64,000 bases of DNA from Metridium senile. Lineage: Eukaryota; Cnidaria; Anthozoa; Actiniaria; Metridiidae. The translations under genes were made by a program, and so were the position numbers. The notes under the pieces were generated by a model. It was not told the DNA's origin. It did not search any database and saw only the letters and a list, made by a program, of their open reading frames with translations. Below, one piece after another: positions 54,751-64,000 of this stretch (position 1 is its first letter; each line of letters begins with the position of its first letter). Where the stretch lies: positions 2,775,429 through 2,839,428 of the forward strand of contig OX459104.1 of assembly GCA_949775045.1 (NCBI GenBank), written 5' to 3'.

Positions 54751-55130
54751 AGAGTGGTTTTCATTAAACCCGTGAAACACTATTGACTATCACACTTTAA
54801 CTAGAGTGCTTACACTATGTCCATGAAATAAAATCTAAATAGTTACTAACTAATAGTTTTTATTTAGTGACTATATCAGTCACTATCACTCAACTGGAAC
54901 AGCTTTAGTAACAATACACAATGAATAAAGTATTAACTTTCTATGGTTTTGAGTATTTGATTTCCCTTGTGTCTTGTGGTCTATTGTTACTAAAGCTGTT
55001 CCAGTTGAGTGATAGTGACTAATAGTGACTAAATAAAAACTAATATGTAGGAACTATTTAGATTCTATTTCATGGACATAGTGTAAGCACTCTAATACAC
55101 TTTGTTTCACGAGTTAATGAAAATCACTCA
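54751..55130. mobile_element. 380-bp fold-back MITE with ttttcattaaacccgtgaaa ends
   Basis: The arms of about 165 bases are imperfect inverses and include gtgcttacactatgtccatg and ctattgttactaaagctgtt. A related piece lies near 27.9-28.12 kb. Confidence 0.75.
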
Positions 55131-55582
55131 AGGTAAATAAAATAAATAAGTCTTTTGTTAAGTGGAATCCGAAATAATTTAGTGACTTGTATTATTGCAC
55201 TGGTCTTCCGCACTCGCATGGACACTTTCGCTACACATTCACACTTTAATTATCATGCATGTTTATTCGTTCGTATTCAAGGTTTATAGCACTCACAACA
55301 TTTACATACTTTTGAACTATTTCAATAATGTTTGATATTCAGGTTTTAGAGCTTTAATACTGATATATTCAAAGTTGAATACTGTACTTACGTTTGAAAG
55401 AAGGGAAGATTTCTGGCTTTTTCGTTTTCAACCTTCTGTTTCAGCGTAGACCGATGATTCATTAACAATGAACCAAAAAGCACAATTTGAATAAATAGAT
55501 ACTAGCTGGTCAACTGAACATCTGTCAAATTACATATTTGATGATCACCCCCCTGATTTATGTAATAAATCATATGGAACAC

Positions 55583-55860
55583 AATGGGGGGAAGGAGGGG
55601 GGAGGGGGAGGGGGAAGGGGGGGGGGGGGAAGTCAAAGGCACAATGTGTATTTAAGGCACTGACATCCACATGATAACATCTCAATGTGCCATGATGGTG
55701 GGATAAATAACATAACTACCCCCCCCCCCCCCCGAGTTTTTTTTCAACAATATTGAATATAATAGGCAGTGAAAAATTTCACAAAAACAATTGTAATACC
55801 ACAGTTAAACTGTTGAAAGCTTTGTCAACCAGCAATCTCCCCCCCCCCCCCCCCCCACTC
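55583..55860. repeat. G-tract cluster and two C-tracts
   Basis: About 55584-55631 is ggggg(a)-type sequence with at least five G-runs, a strong G-quadruplex candidate. Pure C-runs of about 14-19 bases lie near 55722 and 55840. Confidence 0.8.
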
Positions 55861-56526
55861 CTAAGTTCAGTAGTACACTATGCAGTGTGAGGGGGAGGGG
55901 TGGGTGGATTTAAGGTAAAAAATGTACTTGAAATTATAAACTTTATTAAAGGCAAAGGATTCTATTTGAGGGGAGTGGAGGGGTAGATTGTAAGCCAGAT
56001 GAATTTACTTTAAGCATATGTTTGCAATGAGTCGGTTTTTGTATTGTCTACTGGTTGAGCTGGGAAACCGAAACAGCGTATAGAAATAATGACGTCATCG
56101 CTTTAGTAATGACCATATTGACCTTACAAAAACCTACAATGATAACCAAGGTGATATATATGTATATACTTGATCAAATAGTTGCACTTACTGACGTTTA
56201 GGACGTCAATCCTTCGTCATAGCGGTAACGTTCATGCAAAAATGTTGAAAATAAAATAAAATTTGTCAAAAGATTATGCTTTCTGTATCAAAATATGGCG
56301 AATAAGTTGAATTAATATTGTTATATATTAACAAACATCGTTTCCATATGTAAAATCCAGTTATGGCATGGGCACGAGGCTAGAGAGGCCAAGCACTTGT
56401 TTGGGTTTCCTGTGTGATACACCACATCAACCCCACAAAGCTTTCGTGGGACGCCTTGCAGAATTGAACAATTTGATTTATTTAGAACTCAAAAGTTGTT
56501 TCCAAAATTCGTCTTTTCCATCTTAA
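55861..56526. other. Upstream region of the isopentenyl phosphate kinase gene
   Basis: A minus-strand gacgaaggattgacgtcctaaacgtcag-type core at about 56192-56222 is a further hammerhead-like variant (shown broken here only as gacgaagg, ttgacg, cctaaac). A gggtttcctgtg end of the CACAGG family lies near 56404. The promoter is not recognisable. Confidence 0.4.
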
Positions 56527-59500
56527 ATGAGCCTTATAAATGACTCAGTCGAGGTAATTATTAAGCTAGGAGGCTGTGCAATTACTCATAAAAACGAATT
56601 TGAAACAGAAAATGTTTTAGCTATTAAAGAAGCAGCGAAAATTATCGACAAGTTGAGAGCTAAATGTATCGTGGTTCATGGAGCTGGGTAAGTTTTCTTT
56701 TAAGAATGTTGTACACCACTGTTGATGTATGGATGAGAAAGCTATCATAAGATAGACATTAGCCATAGCAATGACTTTTGAAAGTTTGAGAAAAAGAGGT
56801 TGAATTTACAAGAAGTTCTAAGAATTTAAAAATAGCTTAAGGCCAAGTAAAAAAAAAACATATGTTTATCGTCCCCGCCCGCTTCAATTTTTTGGGCCGC
56901 ACGGATTTTTTTTATTATTTGTTATTACAACATCAGCTTTAATAAATACGAAGAAGTTGTACGTTTGTATATTTGTTGCTGTTTAGAATATATTTGAACA
57001 TTATATCAACCAAAGTTGCGTATATTTATTGACTCTTTTTCCGGAAAATTCAACCCTTTTCCCTCGTAGGTACCTGGAATCGTCATTACATGGGTTAAAG
57101 CTGTGAATAAAACAACTTATGGGAAATAATAAAAAATAAAAAAAACCGCCCGCCCGCATTATTTTAATTAAAAATTCGGACGATAAACATATGTTTTTTT
57201 TTACTTGGCCTAAGAAAATTATTTAATTATAATATTATATATTACACCACAATTACAAAGCCTGATCAACAGAAAATTACATACATGTACAAATCCTTAC
57301 ATTTTTAATTTAGCATAACTTTATTAGCATTTTGCACAGAGCAGTGGAACCTAACGAGAAAGCCTATTTAGGATACTTCTTTAACATCACAGTTCTAAAA
57401 TATTAAAATATTTGTTTACTTGTAAACGTCATTTTCTGCCATTTATGTATGGAAATAATTAATTAAAGCTGTCTTTTTTTACTGATATTATAAACTTGAT
57501 CATATTTATCAAATTGCAGGTCCTTTGGACATTTCCAGGCCCATGAGTATGGTACATCCAAAGGGTTTGGTTCTGATATTGAGAGAAGCAGAATTGGTTT
57601 TGCTAAGATAAGAACATCAGTCACTAAGGTACAGGACAAAGATGATGATGATGACATGTTGATCGATGCAGATGGTGATGATGATGAAGATGATGGAGGT
57701 GATAATGATGGTGGTGATTAAGAGGGTGATGATGATGGTGAAAATAATGGTTATGATGACGACAATGATGATGATCATGATAATGTTGTTGTTACTATTG
57801 GTAATGATGATGCAATGCAATCACAGGTAGCCCAAGCATAGAGTCAGTACAAGGGAATGTATGGTGAATTGTAATTTTAACATAAATATGTCAATAAAAT
57901 TTCCCTTTCTTACATGGATGTTTTTTGTGGTCTCTGATAATGTCTGTGAAGAATTTTTGGAAAATTTGATCAATTGTACATCCCCTTGTTAATATATATT
58001 AACAAGGGGATGTACAATTGATCAAATTTTCCAAAAATTCTTCACAGACATTATCAGAGACCACAAAAAACATCCATGTAAGAAAGGGAAATTTTATTGA
58101 CATATTTATGTTAAAATTACAATTCACCATACATTCCCTTGTACTGACTCTATGCTTGGGCTACCTGTGATGCAATGACAATGATGATGTTGGTAATGTT
58201 GGTGTTGATGATGGTAGTGATAGTAATAATGATGATGGTGGTCATGATGATGAAGATGATGGTGGTTGTGATAATGATGGTGTTGATAGCGAGGGTGATG
58301 ATGAAAATAATGATGGTTATGATAATGGTAATGACAATGATGATGTTGATGATGATGATACAAGACCAGCATCATAATTATTTATTATTTACTTCAGCTT
58401 AATCACAAAGTCACTAGCTTATTTGTCAATCAAGGCATACCAGCAGTTGGACTATCAGTAAGTCTTAATTAATGCACAAAATACTCCTACTAGATCAATT
58501 ATTTAAAGCAAACAGACAAAAACCTTTGGACTTGGGAAAATTTTTTGAGGTCCTCAAGTGAATCAAAAATCTTCTCAATTCAAATTTACAGCAACAATCC
58601 TTGCATCACGACTATTACATTATGAATTTGAATATGAATTTTTTTTTTTTTTATCCGTCAATCAATTTGGAGACAGAGCTTACATCAACTTGACCAATGA
58701 CTTTACATACTGATTGACAGATCTGAAAAACCTAAAATCAAATTGAAATTTGCTAGTCGTGATGCAACTATTATAGCTTTAACTTCATGAGTTGATTGCA
58801 TCTAAGAATGTAACATAGATTAACAATATGAAATGTAATTTGTCATCAGCCATGTGGAAGCTGGTCAACCACTGCAGGTCATGTGACCAAGGCAGATGTT
58901 AGTCAAGTGAAAGAGCTATTGATGAGTGGATTTGTACCAGTATTGCATGGCGACTGTGTTATGGACTCACAACAGGGATGTGCCATATTGAGTGGTGATA
59001 AAATTATTGAGGTAAGGGGGATGGGGTGGGTAAGGGATAGTAAGAGCATGTTAGGGTTGGGGTGGGGTGACTGATACCTTTGGAATCAGTCAACCAATCA
59101 ACCAATAAATCAGTCAGTCAGTCAATCAATCAACCAATCAGTCAATCGATTAACCAATCAGTCAATCCATCAGTCATTCAATCAATCAATCAACCAATCA
59201 GTCAGTCAATCAATCAGTCAATCAATCAACCAATCAGTCAATCAATCAACCAACCAACCAACCAATCAGTCATTCAGCCAATCAATCAGTCATTCAGCCA
59301 ATCAATCAATCAGTCAGTCAATCAACCAATCAGTCATTCAGCCCATCAATCAATCAATCAATCAATCCATCATTCTCTCAATTATTTTATCAATCAATAT
59401 AATATAAAATGAATGAATCCATCAATCAATGTGGTAAGGATCATTGACATATATTCATTCTTTGTGACAGAGATTAGTTCAAGAATTTCTGCCCAAGAGA

Positions 59501-60182
59501 GTTGTATTCTTGACAAACGTGAAAGGAATTTATGACCGACCACCAGAAAGACAAGGTAAGTTAGCTTACGCTTAGGTTGCTATATTACAACTCTTCAACT
59601 TACACCTGGGCTCAAACATCGGTTACCAACAGTTTTTCTCAAGACTACACACACCAAGATGATCACAACTCATCAACACCTGGGTTCAAACGATTCAAAC
59701 GTCAGACACCAACACCAACAGTCTTTCTCAAGACTACACACATACAATTGATCACAATTCACCACCATATTCACATCAGCTCAAACCACTCAAACGGACA
59801 CCAAGTGAACTGCCTTTCTCAAGGCAATTATACTCAGATTCTCACTATACTCACTTGTCGTTTTGAGAATAACTGTCAGTGCAAAGTTCAGTAAAATAAC
59901 ATAAAATAATAATTTCTTGCAGGTGCAGTGTTATTGAATGAAATCAACATCGCCGAAGATGGCAACATTTCAGTTCCCATAGTTACCAATACTCTCAACC
60001 ATGATGTGACAGGTGGACTTCAGGGGAAACTACAGTCTGTTATGAACATTATAACTAGCTCTAAAGGTCATACTAAAGTTTACGTTGCCGATATTATGTC
60101 TGAATGTGGGTTTAAATGTTGTGTTGATGGTACCACCACATTTGGGGAGGGGACAGTAATAAAATTGTCACCCCACAGTTAG
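56527..60182 (+). CDS. IPK: Isopentenyl phosphate kinase, six exons, complete
   Basis: Exons 56527-56687, 57520-57628, 58398-58457, 58850-59011, 59471-59555 and 59923-60182 have GT-AG borders and join in frame to 837 bases, 278 residues plus stop. The enzyme phosphorylates isopentenyl (and dimethylallyl) monophosphate to the diphosphate with ATP, feeding isoprenoid synthesis in the cytosol. It belongs to the amino-acid-kinase fold. Visible motifs: glycine loop KLGGCAITHK (13-22, with Cys where Ser is usual), HGAGSFGHFQAHEYG (51-65) with the conserved phosphate-binding His58, GDCVMD after PVLH (140-149), ILSGD (156-160), NVKGIYDRPP (180-189) and DVTGGLQGKL (220-229). Length fits the family (about 260 residues). 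The start ATG is the first in frame shortly before the glycine loop. Introns hold fold-back elements and simple repeats. The gene converges with the FNBP4-like gene. Confidence 0.93.
56840..57213. mobile_element. Inverted-repeat element in IPK intron 1
   Basis: The ends aggccaagtaaaaaaaaaac then atatgtttatcgtcc are inverted at 57178-57211. The interior has cgcccgc and gcgggcggg blocks that can also pair. Confidence 0.7.
57640..57824. repeat. (gat)n-rich microsatellite, IPK intron 2
   Basis: Imperfect gatgatgatggtgat repeats continue on the far side of the fold-back element to about 58375. Confidence 0.85.
57832..58169. mobile_element. Perfect 338-bp fold-back CACAGG element with 7-bp TSD
   Basis: Two 169-base arms starting cacaggtagcccaagcatag are exact reverse complements with no spacer (centre taatatatatta). 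The 7-mer atgcaat lies directly outside both ends (57825-57831 and 58170-58176). It sits inside the gat repeat of IPK intron 2. Absence of any arm divergence indicates a very recent insertion or gene conversion between arms. Confidence 0.92.
58170..58375. repeat. (gat)n microsatellite, right part
   Basis: Continuation of the intron 2 repeat after the fold-back element. Confidence 0.85.
59085..59425. repeat. (tcaatcag)n microsatellite, IPK intron 4
   Basis: Imperfect caatcagtcaatcaa repeats produce a long Ser/Gln/Asn artefact frame. Confidence 0.9.
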
Positions 60183-60518
60183 CCTGTCATAAAAAAAATG
60201 TTTCCTTAGGGGTGCAACCCTTTTACTTTTCGAAAAATAATCTTGCACAACAGGGATGGCAAAAAAACCCCTGCACAACAATATTACCACCACCTCCCCT
60301 CCCCCCTCCCCCAATGGTCCATCCCTTAAAACTATTTTGAGAATAGTTATGTCACATTAGGGGATGGGTGAGTAACAGAATTGTCACTCCACAGGCAACC
60401 CATAAAGTATTTTTCTGTAAATATTTTATATAGTAGATACAAAATTTAATGGTTTATCAACATATTTATCGAAGGTTGTATGTGTGTGAGGGGTTTGTTT
60501 CAAAACACTGAGTAAATT

Positions 60519-60524
60519 AATAAA
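60519..60524 (+). promoter_or_regulatory. Candidate IPK poly(A) signal
   Basis: AATAAA lies 337 bases after the stop codon and just before a MITE. Confidence 0.5.
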
Positions 60525-60564
60525 GTTTTGAATTGAAGTGCAACTATAAAGATATAAATATCAA

Positions 60565-60740
60565 CAGTGGTACCTCTATTAAGTGGTCACCCTCGGGACT
60601 TTCCAAAGTGGCCGCTAATAGAGGTTGGCCCCTGAATAGAGGTATAGAATAGGTATAGGAATAGATTTGGGACTTTTTATTGTGGCCGCTGAATAGAGGT
60701 TGACCGCTTAATGGGTGACCGCTCAATAGAGGAACCACTG
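60565..60740. mobile_element. Pogo/Tigger-like MITE (cagtggtacctctattaag)
   Basis: The ends cagtggtacctctatt and aatagaggaaccactg are inverse except for single changes; interior tggccgctaatagaggttg words repeat. It is related in its terminus to 24974-25160. Confidence 0.75.
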
Positions 60741-61041
60741 TAATTGTTTTGTAATTATTTTGTTTTGTTTTGTAAATTGCATTGATAAAAGTAATTGTTA
60801 TGAAGTTGAAATAATACTGATAAATATTTATGAAATTCAATAATATACAATATAATGTTCAATGTTTATTTGTATTTTCTTTTATGTATTTTACATTAGG
60901 TAACACAATTTTCTCCACAAGATTGTACTCGGCTACTAAATTCATAGCTACTTTCTCAATTCCTTTACAAATGCTGTCTTTTCTACATTCATCTATCCAC
61001 TTTCTGACTGCATCACTTGGAGTGTAACTTTGCTAAAACTT

Positions 61042-61302
61042 GGGCCAGTTGTATGAAACCTGGATAAAGTTATCCACTGGATAAGAGTTATCCAGTGTAT
61101 AGAATTTGTATATCCATAAATATAGGTAACACAATTTTCTTCATAAGATTGTACTCAGCTTCTAAATTCATAACTATAATTAAGTTATCTACTGGATAAG
61201 AGTTATCCAGTGTAGAGAATTTGTATAGGTTTTATCCCTTGGACAGGGATTTATTTGGTGGATAATGCTATTTAAGCTTTGTAAAACCAGCCCCTGGAGA
61301 GT
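61042..61302. mobile_element. MITE with ggccagttgtatgaaacctg end
   Basis: The left gggccagttgtatgaaacc and right gctttgtaaaaccagcccc are imperfect inverses; internal ttatccactggataagagtt repeats are themselves palindromic. It lies between the two convergent genes. Confidence 0.65.
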
Positions 61303-61600
61303 AACTTTGTTAGAACTGTACATAGTTCACTGTAGTTCACAATGATGACTTGTCTTATTGTGCAGTGTAATAATAGATCTTTTCACGGTTCTTTTGTGTC
61401 TTTACTCATTAATGTGTAATATATTCTTTAGAACTTGACTATGGTCCATTGAAGCTCAGTAATCCAGCACCAGTCAAAAGCTATGTTTTTGTTGGCCCCC
61501 TAATACAGTACTGCTAAATGTTATTAACACGTTATCACTTGATCACCAAGAACTGTGAAAAATACTCTTGTTCTTCAAATGATCACAAAAATGCTTTCAT

Positions 61601-63736
61601 TCATGTCTTTCTCTTTAATCGCTCTCTCCAGTCTCCCTTCACTTTTTCAAAGTTTGGATTGTAAGCAGCTTTACCACTGAGGAAAACGAAAAAGAATGAT
61701 AAAATGATTGGTAAATAGACTACTAATGTCATAATCATTATTTTGGCTTATTTTGGCAATCTATCATCTACAACATTGAAGAACAATAACATCTCAAGTT
61801 CCAATCTCAAGCTCACCGAACTGAATAAGCATGGACACAACACAAGGCATGGAAACAAATTGGGGGAAGCAAAGACTGTCCTATCATGCCATTAAAGAAT
61901 GGAACAATCTAAGTGATGTTGTTAAACAATCTTCAAAGATTTCTCAATTTACTGTGTGACTCGCCGTACCGTAGTCACTTACAAAAACTTTTGACATTAT
62001 TATATAATCAGGTACAAGTTTATATCGAGAGCCAGAGTTTATATCAAAAGGCGGAAACTAAGTTGATGTCTGTAATTGGTCCGATTGAGATGAAAAAATG
62101 TCAAAAATTATGAATCAAAAGTTCTGAATGAACTATTTAAGTATGCTAAATTTAATATTTACATTTTTGCATAATTGTATTTTTCTCATTTTGTATCATC
62201 ACCATCATCATCATCATCACCATCATAATCACTATCATTACCATCACTATAATCATCATCATCTTCACCATCATCTTTATCATCACCATCATCATCACCA
62301 TCTTTACCATCACCATCTTTATCATCACCATTATCCATACCTTTCCATCTCGCTTTGTTTCCATTCTTCTATCATCCTGGCATTGGTCAGTGACTGGTCT
62401 TCTTCTTCAGATTCACTGCTGTCCAGTAACTCTGGTTGTTGGACCTGCTGCTCAATTGTCTGCCATTTCTGAACTAGTGAAGACACTTTCCTGACTTTTG
62501 AAGATAACGTTGAGCCAAACATTTTCGTCTGAAAAAAAAGTTTTATTTTTCTGTCATTTGACAAATCTTTAGCAGCAAGCAGTCAAAAGATTTAGCCTGC
62601 TTCACACTAGTAACATAAGCATAAAGCCTTGTTCACTCTAGCAACATAAGTATCTTTATAAGCATAAGCAACATACACAGACTCAGTGAAGCATTTCTTG
62701 AATATTTAGTCATGAGAAAAGACAAGTGCAGCTAATGAGCAAAGCCCAACTGAATCTGCATATGTTGTTTATGCTTATAGCCTGGTTCATACTAGCAAGA
62801 CAGAACATAAGCATAAGCAACATATGCAGACTCAGTGAAGCATTTCTCATCAGAGAAAAGACAAGTGTGGCTAATGAGCAAAGCTCAACTGAGTCTATGT
62901 ATGTTGCTTATGGTTATGCTTATGTCGCTAGTGTGAACCAGGCTTTAATCATAAGCAACATACGCAGACTCGGTAAAGCACTTCTCATCAGAGTAAAGAC
63001 AAGTGCGGCTAATGAGCAAAGTCACAACTGATGCTTATGGTTATGCTTATGTCTTTAGTGTGAACCAGGCTTTAATCATAAGCAACATATGCAGACTCAG
63101 TAAAGCATTTCTCGACTAGGTGTGAGAAAAGACAAGTGCAGCTAATGAGCAAAGCCCAACTGAGTTTGCGTATGTTACTTATGCTTATGTCGCTAGTGTG
63201 AACCAGGCTTAAGGCAGATCCAGGGGTGACTATTCATCCCCCTTTCAGAGTCGAAAAATAATAAGAATAATGGATCAAATAATAACTAAAAAAGAATGTG
63301 ATGCCTTTCAAGTTACATTGCGACTCGCCATACCGTAGTCACCTACAAAAACTTTTGATGAATTTTTGACATTTTTTCATCTCAATCGGACCAATCAGAT
63401 ACACGTTTATATCGAGAGGCGGAGTTTATATCAAGAGGCGGAGTCTATATCGATCAAAGGCGGAGACATTAGATACTTTGATGTCTGTAATTGGTCCGAA
63501 GGAGATGAAAAAATGTCAAAATAATGTCAAAAATTCATCAAAAGTTTTTGTAGGTGACTACGGTACGACGAGTCGCACTGTAATTAACAGTCACCCTCAC
63601 TTGAAATTGTTCTGGATTGTATATTAAACATTTCAGTATTTTCTACCTCATCTGATCAATATTGTACCTTTGCTTTCTTTTTCTTTTTTCCTGTTTTTAA
63701 AGATTTTGTTTGTGGTATTGGTGATGCTGTTCCACT
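61601..63736 (-). CDS. FNBP4: Formin-binding protein 4-like, last three exons (partial)
   Basis: Minus-strand exons are 63668-63736, 62341-62528 and 61601-61676, with AG acceptors and GT donors; phases fit (0, then 2 bases carried into the last exon). Joined, they read SGTASPIPQTKSLKTG and KKKKKAK, then TKMFGSTLSSKVRKVSSLVQ, KWQTIEQQVQ, an acidic DSSESEEED patch, RMIEEWKQSEME, and the C-terminus SGKAAYNPNFEKVKGDWRER plus LKRKT. This matches the C-terminal organisation I remember for FNBP4: Lys-rich stretch, SLVxKWQxIQ helix, acidic serines, RIEEWKQ, then a short NxNFE...DWRxRLKRRK end. The WW domains that bind formin proline-rich regions would lie upstream, beyond 64000. Introns carry two sets of inverted-repeat elements. 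It ends tail-to-tail with the kinase gene, about 1.4 kb apart. Confidence 0.8.
61945..62115. mobile_element. Fragment of the cgactcgcc...gtagtcac element
   Basis: Contains gtgactcgccgtaccgtag, tacaaaaacttttgacatt and ctgtaattggtccgattgag. It is a truncated relative of the element at 63316-63580, in the last FNBP4-like intron. Confidence 0.6.
62195..62335. repeat. (atcatcacc)n microsatellite
   Basis: Imperfect trinucleotide/hexanucleotide run directly bordering the splice donor of the second FNBP4-like exon in the window. Confidence 0.9.
62591..63211. mobile_element. Multimeric fold-back element with cataagcaacata interior
   Basis: Four or five copies of a unit with agactcagtgaagcatttct, gagaaaagacaagtgcagct and aatgagcaaagcccaactga are bounded by gcctggttcacactagc-type ends in both orientations. 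The end sequence resembles that of the gcgcaa elements at 29.3 and 37.3 kb. Confidence 0.7.
63316..63580. mobile_element. 265-bp MITE, TA target site
   Basis: Arms from cattgcgactcgccatacc and inverse cgacgagtcgcactg are flanked by TA (63314-63315 and 63581-63582). The centre has tatatcgagaggcggag repeats. Confidence 0.75.
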
Positions 63737-63905
63737 CTGAAAATAACCACAAAGACAGTTCATCAGTATAATAATTGTCAATGTTATCTCACATGATGAA
63801 CATGTCTACGAGCACCAAAATGTTGGGCTTCCTGTGGCTAGAAAATATACTTTGTTGATTCCACTAAATCGGAAATCTCTTATACATTAGATACATAGCT
63901 GTTTC

Positions 63906-63906
<1 letters not shown>

Positions 63907-63936
<30 letters not shown>
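63907..63936 (+). repeat. Poly(A) tract
   Basis: About 27 consecutive A residues. It could be a retroposon tail, but nothing identifiable precedes it except a cttcctgtg end near 63828. Confidence 0.6.
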
Positions 63937-63937
<1 letters not shown>

Positions 63938-64000
63938 GGAAGGTTTTGATGCTTGTTGCATACCAAGCCTGAAATGCACTATGGATGATATGAATTCAAG

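Noticed and set aside
58124..58402. His-rich and Met-rich ORFs on the two strands
   Set aside because: Artefacts of the gat repeat in kinase intron 2.
59080..59412. Asn/Gln/Ser-rich plus-strand ORF of 110 codons
   Set aside because: Lies in a caatcagt microsatellite inside intron 4 of the kinase gene.

Overview
The window looks like a nuclear segment of an invertebrate metazoan, most likely a cnidarian and probably an anthozoan. That is inferred, not proven. It is AT-rich, has spliced genes, and is packed with small inverted-repeat transposons and microsatellites. It carries an intronless Shaker-type potassium channel, an isopentenyl phosphate kinase, a KDZ-type transposase next to a DUF3987-like fragment, and nuclear tRNA-Ile genes. 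No prokaryotic operon structure is present.

Region 1 (1-25 kb) is an accessory region. Five paralogous genes, all on the plus strand (1834, 5426, 17251, 18760, 24274), encode small proteins with a shared signal peptide and an Arg/Ser-rich mature region. Three of them (1, 3, 5) continue into a single transmembrane helix, a cysteine cluster and a Pro/Tyr-rich cytosolic tail with PPxY or YPPPG motifs. The other two (2, 4) are soluble arginine-repeat proteins. Each ORF is uninterrupted and begins about 10 bases after a polypyrimidine-AG acceptor, which suggests a 5' UTR intron. I do not recognise the family. Between the copies lie a 5.1-kb KDZ/DUF3987 composite element, a decayed mariner-like element, a CACAGG-ended transposon family with 7-bp target duplications, and a 16-bp minisatellite.

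Region 2 (25-43.9 kb) is almost gene-free. It holds arrays of a dispersed repeat with a hammerhead-like core, several fold-back elements, long simple repeats, a tRNA-like sequence, and one unrecognised minus-strand ORF (32725-33444).

Region 3 (43.9-54.3 kb) has the Shaker-type Kv channel, followed at once by a tandem repeat of about 135 bp. It also has many MITEs, a cluster of six perfect TGACGTCA sites, two near-identical tRNA-Ile(AAT) genes, and the 5' coding exon of a divergent myosin regulatory light chain on the minus strand.

Region 4 (54.3-64 kb) has a complete six-exon isopentenyl phosphate kinase on the plus strand. It converges with the last three exons of an FNBP4-like gene on the minus strand, whose upstream part lies beyond the window. 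Introns of both genes are loaded with fold-back elements and simple repeats.

The housekeeping genes do not form a pathway with one another. The only evident functional grouping is the five-gene family in region 1.
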